A model generated the notes under the pieces. It worked only from the letters and a program-made list of their open reading frames with translations, was not told where the DNA came from and searched no databases. The position numbers and the translations under genes are program-made. This document shows positions 11,302-21,600 of a stretch of DNA of 64,000 bases, piece by piece; within the stretch, counting starts at the first letter, position 1, and each line of letters opens with the position of its first letter. The stretch comes from Maratus speciosus. Its lineage: Eukaryota > Arthropoda > Arachnida > Araneae > Salticidae. Location of the stretch: positions 22,268,918-22,332,917 of the forward strand of contig OZ010798.1 in the NCBI GenBank assembly GCA_963932465.1, given 5' to 3'.

Positions 11302-11659
11302 CCAACTTTAAAAGGATTTTTCCAAAAAACTAATTCCCAAGCATCGGCATCTGAACTCCAAAACTAAATTTTATTTTTGATCTTGTTCATTTGTAAGTTT
11401 TATTATAATTTAAAATTATTTCTTAAGTTTTTTTTTCTTTTTGTAAATAAAAATTAAACTTTTCCTTAATTGTGTTTTATTGAATTAATTCAACAAATGT
11501 GAAATACAGTATTTTTAATATTATTTATGCTAACCTGTATTTCATATTTATATACATTAGAAAATATTTGTGGTAGTGTTCCGAATTACGGAAAAACCCC
11601 TTATCCGGAATGCCCCAGGTCCCAAGGATTCCGGATAATGGATCCTATACTGTAGTACC

Positions 11660-12575
11660 AAAAATTATATACAAATTTATTAAAATTTGAAGCGTCCCAA
11701 AAATGGGACGCTTCTTTTTACACTCACAGAAAACTAACTAGATAGGATTTATTATAAAATATCAAGAAAATTTTATTTTGTACAACAAAATTTTAAATAC
11801 AAAATAATTTGTTTTAATTGAAAATAAACATATGCTTGTCTGCTTTTTCATTCCCTGCCCTGTTATGCATTTTAAACTGAACAAAACCCAAACCAGAAAA
11901 GATGATTTCTGATGAAGCTGTAAACTAGTGATTATCTAAATTAGACTGTTTATCTTTCAATTGACATTCTAAGTAAAGGTTGTTCCACATAATTATTGGT
12001 TCTACATGTATTTTATTTTATTTTTTTTTTTTAGGAGGGGGGGGGGAGGGCAGTGATGGAAATTAGGAAATAAAAGGTAGGCATCAAATGACAACTACTT
12101 AGGCGTCAAATTAAATTTTTTAGTTGCAATTCCTAAAATTCGTTTTTAACATTACTGTAATACTGTATGCTACTTTTTAGAAAAGCACAAATACTTCTTT
12201 TTATTTAAAATTATTGAAGAGGCTAAAAAATCATTGTCAGAGGCAAATGTACTTCATCTATAGAACGATGAAAAATTCATTTACATGTGTTTTGATTGAA
12301 AATATCAAAATGATATTTTGAAAATAAATATTGAATATATATCACAATATATGCCGCCTATTGATATATATATATATATCACTGTACCATGCTATTTGTT
12401 AGTCTGTGTCAAGTGCAACTTATTACAAAATATAGTAAAGGGAAATAACCTTTTTCTATTCATTATTTTTCACTGTATAATATGTATATGTACATATATA
12501 AAGGAAAGTTGTATGATAGTAAAATAGTGTATATCATTAGTCTTTAAAATTGTTGAATTTTCCCAGTGATTAAAG
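11660..12575. other. AT-rich non-coding sequence with a poly-G tract
   Basis: Contains a G-rich tract (12036-12050) followed by CAGTGATGGAAATTAGGAAA, which looks like a hAT-type end, but no partner end was found. A TA microsatellite lies at 12364-12380. The short open frame at 12318-12527 has no recognisable domain. Confidence 0.5.
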
Positions 12576-15500
12576 TAGGGTGTCAACGATTTTAATCAGT
12601 TGATTTAAATCAGCGATTAAAATCAAGATTTTAATCAAACGATTTTTTAAAAAAAATTATTAATTTAAATCAGAAATTTTCTAAATGTTTAAAATGTCAA
12701 ATAAATTATTAAAATCTAACATAAACATAATTTGAAAGTTTCTACAGGTATTTCGACTTATGAATAAACAAAAAAAAGAGCTTTAAATGATTGTTTCTAA
12801 GCTTAATTCATGAGTATTGTAAAAAAATAAAAAACAGTTGAGTTTATAAAAAGCATTGTTTTTAAGTTTTCATCCAAATTAAAACAGTTTCATTTAAAAA
12901 TTATGTTTAAATCTAATATAATTTGCAATGTCATAAATTCCTTTAGGTAATCAAATTATGCATTATTTTATATAAAATTACACATAGCAAGTGTAATACA
13001 TTTCTACAAGTAAAAGAATAAATAATAATTAATAGCAATCTCAAGTTAAAGAAGAATGAAAGAATGACATCTTTTCAAAGCTAAATTGTAAATGAATGTA
13101 TAAGAGAAAAAAAGAAATAATTGGTATAAAAATGCTAAGCTCAGCAAGAGCTTCTTCGGTATAGGTTGAATAAATGTTTTTAACTTTGTAACTCATATAT
13201 ACTAAATTAGGGATTGACCGAATCAGCAATTTTGCCGAATACCGAAGCTTCGGTCAAAGTGTACACCGAATATTCGGTATTCGGCAACCGAATACTTAAA
13301 AATTTTTAATACACATTTTTGCATATATTAGCTTTTTTAATAAACTTTAATTAAAATTAAATTCTTAATAATTTAATTCAGTTACATTTTTATTCTTAAA
13401 TCTAATTACACAAAAAAATTTAATGACTTCTTTCAACTCACAAATTCATTAACCCATCACTTATTTTTTATTATTTTATCACTAGTCAATATCCAAATTA
13501 ACCCAATGAAAGTATTAAACTATACAGGCTATTATTAAGGATAAGGATTCTCAGAAAAACATAAGTTCATTCAAATAAAAAGAATCAATGTTGTCATTAA
13601 GTTGATTTACTGATTGTCTAATTATATACATATTGAATTGGAATGTTCTCAAATACAAAAGGTATCATATCAATTTGTACATTTAACTATTTTCTGTGAA
13701 ATTATTGATACATATTTATATTTTGATTAATATTTATCACTGTGGTGATGAAGATAAATTTGAGCGATTTTAATTTAATCGTTATAAAAGCTATAGGATA
13801 GGCATAGGAGTATACTTATTTGATGCATGTATTTTCTTTAATATAAACCTTAGATATACAGAGATGAACTCTGATATACTTATTTGAGGTGTATATTAAA
13901 GAGAATACACATTAAATAAATTTAAATTGAAAAAACTAATGTAGAAATAATTAAAATTAAATGGTAATGGAAAGATGCCCATATTCCTTACTTTTTTTTT
14001 CCCTATATCATAGACAGTTGCTCTGATTTCACCCCTATATAGACTATTTTAGGAAAGAAAAAAAAGTTTTTTGTAATTAAAAATGGCCATTGACTTGTTT
14101 TTGGTCGTGCAGCTGAACTTTGAACTCATGCACATAATATTGAAACTCATCATTTAGCCTATTCTACTTCTAAGTAAAAGAGAATTCTTCTACTTCTAAG
14201 AAAATACTTATCCGCAATTATTCGGCCGAATACTTTTAAGTATTCGGCCGAAGCCGAATATTCGGTTTACATGCCGAATCACCGAATACCGAATCGACTA
14301 TTCGGTATTCGGTCAATCCCTATACTAAATAAAAAATAATAATTAGGGATTATTGAAAAGGCAGCAAAATTTTTCTTAAAAAGAAAAAAAAAAATTGAAC
14401 CATTAAAAGCTAATAATCCACACTGAGAGGTAATAATGCTGTTACTTAAATATTTTGAGGATTTCAGATATAAGTGGCTAACTTGGGTTTTTCCTATATG
14501 AATGGGTTTAACTCATTTTCATAATACTTTTGGTTATCATACATATACATGTGTGTAAGTATAGATTTTGGTGGATTACAGTAATTTTCCTAAATACAAA
14601 TGCAAAACGAGTTGCCAATAATATTTGTTAGTTTTGTTATTATTTGTGTTACTAACTAATGAAATTACTTATTTGCAGTTATTATTAATCCTGTAATTAC
14701 TTATACTATTTCTTTTAGGACATTTTTTTAATGGTGCCGCACCATGCCCGTTTTGAAATTGGCAAAATGCATCGTGCCTTAAAAAAAAGGTTGAAATTCG
14801 CCTGTAGTTGTAGCCAGAGATTTCTTGTAAAAACTTCCCCATTCAACAGATTTCTAAATTCATGTGGCCAAGATCTTGGAAAAATATAGAACTTTATTTC
14901 TTTAGAAAATACAGGATATTATTAAAATATGTTATTTAACTGTATTTTTCCATTTGTTATTCATAAAATTATTAAAAATTAAGGACACTTTATTTATCAT
15001 ACTAAAAATTATTCTTTTCTTTTTTCTTATATCATTATTAAACACATTACTAATACATTTCTTCATGAAATAGTACCCTTTTTTTTTTTTTTTTAACTAG
15101 CATTCTGTCCCTTTTTCTTTCTAAAATGAATACTACATTATTATCATTTTAATAATTAAGGCTTAAAAATGTATAATATGTTCCTAATTAGAGAGTTAAT
15201 TGTTTAATAATTATTAATTTGAAGTAGTCTTAACTATTTAATATAAAATGTAGTTAATAATTTTAATAAATGTTAAATATCACTAGTATTTATAAAGTTT
15301 TACATAATTATTACAATATTAATGCATATAACATTGTTGTATGACACTACCTAATAAAACTACTAATTTGCAGATTTTATAATTTCTGTAATTACTAATA
15401 ATTATAATTTTATTAAGTAAAGTGTAAAAACATAGATTATGTTAGCAATTAGTGGTTTAATTGTTTTGGAAACCTAAAACTCTTGGTAGCTATTCAGTAT

Positions 15501-15618
15501 TCGAACGCTGGGAAAAAAATCATAAAAATACGATTTAAATTTTAAAAATCTGATTTAAATAAAAAAAATCCGATTTTTTGTGATTTTTTTAAAAAAATCA
15601 TGATTTTTTTACACTCTA
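12576..15618. mobile_element. hAT-type element, family B, interrupted by family A copy 3
   Basis: Perfect TSD GATTAAAG at 12568-12575 and 15619-15626. Ends TAGGGTGTCAACGATTTTAA and TAGAGTGTAAAAAAATCATG. The termini are dense in GATTTAAATC/AAATCGATTT motifs. It is 1.93 kb without the nested copy at 13208-14322, and no transposase is recognisable. Confidence 0.9.
13208..14322 (+). mobile_element. Non-autonomous hAT element, family A, copy 3
   Basis: Perfect TSD TACTAAAT at 13200-13207 and 14323-14330. Ends TAGGGATTGACCGAA / TTCGGTCAATCCCTA; 1115 bp and closely similar to copy 2 along its length. It inserted into the family B element and is therefore younger. Confidence 0.94.
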
Positions 15619-15626
15619 GATTAAAG

Positions 15627-16809
15627 TTACATGCTCTACTAATACTCCTATAGTTTGCGATAAAAATAGCTAAAGCTGACAAATCAGAAGTCAGAACATT
15701 ATTCTTTCAAATTAATATTTTATTGTTTCAGATTATTAAATTTCATTTATTGTTCATATAGAGATTGTTGTTTCTTAGGCTTCAGTTTTGTTTAGCACTT
15801 ATAAATTAAATAACAAAAGTTATATTTTAAAGTTCTGCTTATTATATATCTCTGACCCACTACACTATTCATGGCACAGTATCTAGCAACACTGCTATTG
15901 ATATACAAGGTTTGAAATAGGATGTAGAATTGTACAGATCGAACACAAATTAAGTAAATCCTGCATAATGTGAAATGTGTGGTATTACGCCCTCCCCCTA
16001 AATTGTATCTCGGGCATGAGATTATTCCGCAAATTATTTTTTGCATAATTCTCCACCAAAACACTTCATCACAAACGAGAAATCATGAATTTTGACAATT
16101 AGTCAAAGAAAAAAATTACGAATTTTGACAGCCAGTCGCAGAAAAATAAATGTCAATATGTCACAGGAAAAAAAAAAATAATAGTGAAATTTGTTAAACA
16201 ATCACAGAAAAAAAAAAAAAATCACTATGTTTGTCAAGAGATCGCAGAGATAGAGAATTTCGTTTATCGGTCATGAGACCAGTAGCAGAAAATTCTCCAA
16301 GTGTCTACGACAGATGTTTCAGGGGCAGAAAATAATCTGCAGGTAAAATATTTTACAGTTGAAGCGTTAGAATCAAACAATCACTTAACTGTAACGTCTT
16401 TTTGCATTTTATACGTTTTTATTAATAAGTCTTAAGTTTTTGTATTAAGTAATAAAGAACTATGCAACTAATAAAGCAAAATAAAGGTTTGATGGAAAAA
16501 AAATCTGCAAAAGAGAAATGAAAATCTGTGACTTCAACTTTATGCTACCGGGGTCACGAGGAAAGAAAAAATAAAAATGCAAATTTTGGTCAATCTGTTC
16601 CAGAAAAAAAATCATGAAGTCAGTCACTAAATTTGTTAATTTTTATTCATGATTTTCTGCCAGTAAAAATTTTCATTAATAAATTTCTGCCTTCCTTTTC
16701 TATTCCCCTATGATCTAAAATCTATGCAATTCAGAAAGATGCAAAACTCATGGAAAGCTCCCAGACTGTATAGATTTTTGAAAGTGCACTATTTCTAACA
16801 TATCTCTTA
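15627..16809. other. Non-coding sequence holding a short ~30-bp tandem array
   Basis: Contains CAAGGTTTGAAATAGGA at 15907, resembling the CAGGGCTTGAAATAAA end of the element at 47765, followed by the array at 16076-16270 and scattered related units to about 16640. A matching right end was not found, so no element is called. Confidence 0.5.
16076..16270. repeat. Short tandem array related to the GTCAAAGGATCG unit
   Basis: About six degraded units of the form AATTTTGACAGCCAGTCGCA plus an A-run. Same family as the array at 5522-6170 but more diverged. Confidence 0.65.
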
Positions 16810-16986
16810 AAGTACCGAAAGTAAGCCCCTCTCCCCCTCCCGCCTCATATATGTGAACTTTTCCTTTTTTGAAAAAGTGCCATTTATAAGCCCTCCCCTT
16901 CAATTTTTATTTTCTGATGCTCCCAGTTCTTTCATTTTTTTCAGGAAATTACTTAAGTTTTTGTTTCCATATCTCCTAAATAAATA

Positions 16987-17816
16987 CACTAAATTCTGTC
17001 TAAGGCGGACTCTGTATAAGCCGGAAATCTGTCTACCGCGGAAATTTTTCTAAGTCCTGGCGAACCCATAGAAAATTACATTAGTTCATGCTGCATAAGG
17101 CGGAATCTGTCTAACTCGGAAACAGAAAGCATTTTAAGGTCCCACCGAATACAAAATTTTGAATAAGGCGGAAAAAAGGATAATTTAAAAATGAAAGGCA
17201 TTTTGTTTATTAAACTTTAAAACTGATAAGTCAAATACTCAATGTCGTGCATGTTAGTTAAATTCCGTAGCTCTCTGAAAAAGTTCATTCAAAAGGACAG
17301 AAACTGTTTAAATTTTAAGGAATTTATGCTTATGCCATTTTTTTTTTATGCAAAATCATATTTAGAAGTTAATATTTCTAGTAGAATGAACATTTATCAA
17401 AATATATATTTTCGAAAGTGCAATATATTATACTTTAAGGGTGTACTCAAATTCAAAGTTATAGCAAAGAAGTCTCATTCTCGAAGTTTATTGGGGGGGG
17501 GGGGGGGGGGGGTCTGTTAGTTTTTTTCTTTTTTTGTGTGTGTGTGTGTGTGTGTAAACGTCCAATTCGCATGTATTACAGCAGTACTAAGAAATTGAAT
17601 AGCGTTTCTCATTTATCTATAAAGACAAAAGATCTTTCCGAATTTCAATTTTCAACCGATTTTTGAGTCAGGAAAATCAATAAAAAAATCAAATTCGAGG
17701 GATTTTTTTTTTGGGGGGGGGGGGGGGAGGGGGAGCTTTTTGCATAAGCCGGAATATTGTCTACCACGGAAACTTTTCTCAGTCCCGATAGATTCCGCCT
17801 TAGACAGAGTTTACTG
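16987..17816. mobile_element. Tigger-like miniature element, CTGTCTAAGGCGGA family, copy 1
   Basis: Inverted ends CACTAAATTCTGTCTAAGGC and CAGTAAACTCTGTCTAAGGC with TA at 16985-16986 and 17817-17818. The subterminal phrase GGAAATCTGTCTACCGCGGA repeats inverted at both ends. It contains a G-run of about 20 (17492-17512) next to (TG)n. The second copy is at 52051-53068. Confidence 0.82.
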
Positions 17817-18181
17817 TATATCTTATGCAATTTATTTTTATCTAATCTCTTTACATAACATTGTATCAGAATGGCATATGTTCTCTAGTATATTATACTA
17901 TATAGTACTATTAATGTTTCTCTTGATTTTTATGAACCAAGATTTAACAAATATTTATATTGAGTTTGTTTTATAATTTTTGTTAATATTTCTTTCACAT
18001 CTAAATTATTTTATATAAATTTGTTTCATTATTTTTTTATTATTATTATTAAATAGAAACTACTTAGCTTCTGTGGAAGGGAATTTTTAAATAAATGTTA
18101 ATTTGATCAAATTTTATTTTGTAAATGGTATAAATCTAGGGAAATTTCATAAATTCCAAATGTATCCCCCACCCCCCTTCC

Positions 18182-18316
18182 CAGTGTTGTAGTCGTAAAA
18201 AAAGCAGAGAGTATATGCTAATGTTTTATTTGAAAAACAGAGGGGATACAGAGCTTCTTAAAAAAATCCAGAAGGTACATGGCGCATATCCCCGTATACC
18301 CTCCACTACATCGCTG
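18182..18316. mobile_element. Small hAT-like miniature element (CAGTGKTGYAGTCG), copy 1
   Basis: CAGTGTTGTAGTCGTAAAAA at the left and CACTACATCGCTG at the right, closely matching the clear copy at 23688-23876. The flanks are C-rich so its duplication cannot be read with confidence. Confidence 0.6.
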
Positions 18317-18446
18317 ACCCCCCCCCTCCCCCCCACACACACACCCTCACAATTTTCCTATCCTTTTCACAAAAGTTCCAATTATAAGCCCTCCTTGAAA
18401 TCGTTAGAATTTCCTGTGTGCTAAAGGGCACTTACTTTCGGTACTT

Positions 18447-18624
18447 TACGGTAAATGATTTAATAAAGACTACAATAAATATATAATGTAAATGTAACAA
18501 CACGAAAAAGTGTATACTTTATATGTATTGTCTCAAGTTGTAATTTAATTTTGTGTTATGTTTAAGCAAACTAATACTTAAAACAATCTTTTTTTATGAC
18601 TTTTTTTTTTCTTCATATTTCTAG
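18447..18624. other. Sequence immediately upstream of the first coding exon
   Basis: AT-rich, ends in a T-tract and CTAG acceptor. It is presumably the end of a 5' UTR intron; no TATA box or initiator could be assigned. Confidence 0.5.
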
Positions 18625-18634
18625 TTTTTAAAAC

Positions 18635-18694
18635 ATGGCAAGCCCTAGAACGAGAAGGGTCCTGCAAGATTTGAGAACTAAAGATGATAATAAT
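18635..18694 (+). CDS. ArfGAP1: ArfGAP1 coding exon 1
   Basis: The ATG at 18635 opens 20 codons reading [20 protein letters not shown], which is how ArfGAP1 proteins begin. The donor GTAAGT follows at 18695, leaving phase 0. A good acceptor (pyrimidine tract ending CTAG at 18621-18624) lies 10 bases before the ATG, so a 5' UTR exon probably sits upstream and this exon may start at 18625. No promoter was identified. Confidence 0.94.
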
Positions 18695-21600
18695 GTAAGT
18701 TGTCTTTCTATATATATTCTGTTCTATTATAATACAAATCAAACCTGTATATCTTGAAATTTACTGATATTCCTGTATTTTAAAGAAAAATCTAATATAT
18801 AATCCAAGTTTCTCAAATTTTCTCTCAAAACCTGTATAACTCTAGATTTTCACACACCATTTTTATTTCAGCTCTTGCATTTCATACAGCAGCAAAAAGT
18901 ACCACTTAGAAATAAAGGACAAAACTGGAAAATTTCATTGAGCTTGTTTTTAAAAACTTGTGGCCATTTTTTTTATTTTAAAAGGTAAACAACAAAGTTG
19001 CTAAAGTCTCTATTAGTACAGTGGTCTGTCCAGACTTTTCTCTCAGGGTCCTGTTTTTATGAAATTGTGAAGACTTCTTTACATTTGTGAAAAATTTAGT
19101 TCTAATTTTGTGAATTTGAAATGAACGTTATACTCAGGTTCTTTTTTATATATTTTTAAGAAGGCGTATGTATGTCAAATACATATATTTTCTTTATATA
19201 TGTAAAACTGACAGATCAGATTTTACTTTTAAATAATTAAATTTGTGAAAGGTTTAATTTAGAGCTCGAAAAATTGTGTAAAAGGCCTATTTTTAAGACA
19301 CAGAATTTTGTGAATGGCCCTTTTTTAAGGTGAAAAGTTTTGTGAAGGGTCCTGTTTTGAAATGAAAAATTTTGTGAAGGATCCTTTAAAGGATTATTAC
19401 TAGTTAATTAAAGTAAAATTAACTTCTTAATTTAATTGTTACATTTTTATTCTTAAATTTAATTACACAAAAAAATTTAATGACTTCTTTCCACTCAAAT
19501 TCATTAATCATCACTTATTTTTTATTAATTTTATCACTAATGAATACACAAAATAATTTATAAAAGTATTAATCTATACAGATTTTTATCAAGGATAAGG
19601 ATTGTCAGAAAAACAAAAGTTCAAATAAAAAGAAACAATGTTATCATTAAGCTGATTTACTGATTGTCTATGTCTAATTATAAACATATTGAATTGAAAT
19701 GTCCTGAAATACAAAAGGTATATCAATTTGTACATTTAACTACTTTCTGCTAAATTATTGCTATTTATATTTTGATTAATGATTTAACTTTCTGGTGCTG
19801 AAAAAAAAAAGCGATTTTAATTTAATGTGATATAAAAGCTGTAGGATAGGCATACGGGTATACTTATTTGATGTGTATATTAAAGAAAATACACATTAAA
19901 AAAATTTAAAAAAACTAATGTAGAAATAATTAAAATTGAATGATAAGGGAAAAATGCCCTATCTTCCTTACTTTTTAGGGTTTCGTTCATCTGACGAAAC
20001 CCTATTCATCTCGCTGCTATGTCTGTCCATCACAGAGCCCGTTCTCAGAAACTATGTATGTTGGAGACTTGAAATTTTGCATACTTATAGCTGAACACCA
20101 CATCAAACGACAAATCATAAAATTTTGAAAAAGTCTTATATTTAACCCTCTGGGCTCTACTTGTGTATTATAAGCTTTTTTCTCTAACCGAGACCCTAAT
20201 TAAGTTGAATACTTGAGATTTTGCATACTTATAGATGAACACCACACATCAGATGACGAATCGTAAAATTTTGAAAAAGTCATATTTAACCTTCTGGGCT
20301 CTAACTTATGTATTTTAAGGGTGTATTCCGATCCAAACTGCTTATTTTCTGATTCATTTTAAAATTCATTTTTGCTCTCAAACGCATCAAACTTGGAAAT
20401 TCTCTTATTTAGAAACTATATAATGTGCGGTGCTTCTTAATTTTTTGATAAATGCAGAAAATACTGTAAAAAACGCTGTCAAAGTTGACATTTTGAACCG
20501 AATTTTCCGAAACTGGCGATCTGGGAATGAAAAAAATGGTCATACTGAGAAAATAATTGTTTAAAAATCAAATTCTAATGAATTGAGCTGAAAATGAAAT
20601 CACACAGCATGTTAAACATGTCTTCAGAAATCACCCCAGCAAGTTTTGTGTTTTTACTTTTAAAAATGAGTCTGAAAATGTCTCAGAAAATTTCGAGCTG
20701 TTGAGGGTGGAAAAATATTTTTTCGAATACACCCTTAAGCAATTTTTCTAACCTGCCCCCATTGCACCCGGTGGGTACTTTTCTAACTTTTGCCGACACC
20801 CCTTTGACCACTCTTTCATATTATGCACACATAGCGTTACATGTTTCAGTTCCATTTTTTACCGCCAGGGGGCGCCTACCTATCTCGGGTGCTACGGGCC
20901 CGATCCCCTGGACTAATATATCTACAGATAGGTTGTAAAATGGAGTTTCTTTCGGATAGAGGTTTGTGTAGAATAGAGTGCGCCCCCTGGTTGTGAAATG
21001 TGGAACTAATAGATTTTGCAAAAGGATAAAGTGTTTTGAAAGGAATTTTAAACGAAACCCTCTGTGCGATCTGTGATCACACTTACCCGCTTGTTTTTTC
21101 TCTATTGTAGACAGTTGTTTTGATTTGACCCCTAGATATTTTAGGAAAGACTTTTTTTTTTTAATTAAAAAATGGCCTTTGACTTGTTTTTTATAGTGCA
21201 GCTGAGCTCTGAGCTCATGTACATAATATTGAAAGTCATTTTTTAGCCTATTACGCTTCTAAGTAAAAGAGAATTCTTCTGCTTCTAGAAAAAACTTATC
21301 CACACCTGCCAGCAGTGTTTATAGCGAAGATTTATTTTTTGAAGCTAGACAGTTTTATAAACAGAAAAGAAACCGATTACAACCAGATAATGCCGAAAAA
21401 CTCTTATTTTTACACTGTAATTTGCCCATGTGTAAGTATTTGGTCAAAACTGAATATTCGGTTTACGTCCTAAATTACCGTGTAAAAAAAGAAATCTTGA
21501 AACCATTTTTCAAACTGGGTGACTATTTTTCTTGAACTATTTGATTTATTTCCTTAATCTCTCTCTCTCTCTCTTCTTCTTTTTTTTTTTTTTCAAGGAG

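Larger units (their letters stand above)
9840..11652 (+). mobile_element. Degraded pogo/Tigger-type transposon
   Basis: Inverted ends CAGTATAGGATCTATTATCC and CAGTATAGGATCCATTATCC, with TA at 9838-9839 and 11653-11654. The ends plus the C-terminal transposase remnant at 11014-11301 place it with pogo/Tigger. 1813 bp, including a later TA-flanked insertion at 10043-10833, so the original element is internally deleted. It inserted into the copy-A miniature element. Confidence 0.85.
9579..11659. mobile_element. GGTACTWCTTAG miniature element, copy A, split by a Tigger-like insertion
   Basis: The left part 9579-9839 aligns with the intact 264-bp copy at 28011-28274 (GGTACTACTTAGTTATCC, then AAACTATAAGATTAAATGCC). 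The final GTACC is found only at 11655-11659, after the inserted element. The flanks GAAAATCA (9571-9578) and AAAAATTA (11660-11667) match at 6 of 8 positions, as expected for an old 8-bp duplication. Confidence 0.8.
16810..18446. mobile_element. TA-flanked element with AAGTACCGAAAGTAAG ends
   Basis: Inverted ends AAGTACCGAAAGTAAG followed by C-rich sequence, flanked by TA at 16808-16809 and 18447-18448. Subterminal CCATTTATAAGCCCTCC / CCAATTATAAGCCCTCC blocks (16880, 18377) occur in the same orientation at both ends. It contains two later insertions (16987-17816 and 18182-18316). Confidence 0.65.
19395..21480 (+). mobile_element. Truncated hAT element, family A, copy 4, with transposase remnant
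   Basis: Aligns with the internal parts of copies 2 and 3 (for example TTTTTATTCTTAAAT..AATTAC, the TGATTTACTGATTGTCTA block and AATGGCCTTTGACTTGTTTT) but lacks both outer TAGGGATTGACC ends. Unlike the shorter copies it keeps the transposase C-terminal segment (21302-21430) just before a decayed ATTCGGTTTAC terminus. Split by an insertion at about 19977-21090. Confidence 0.85.
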
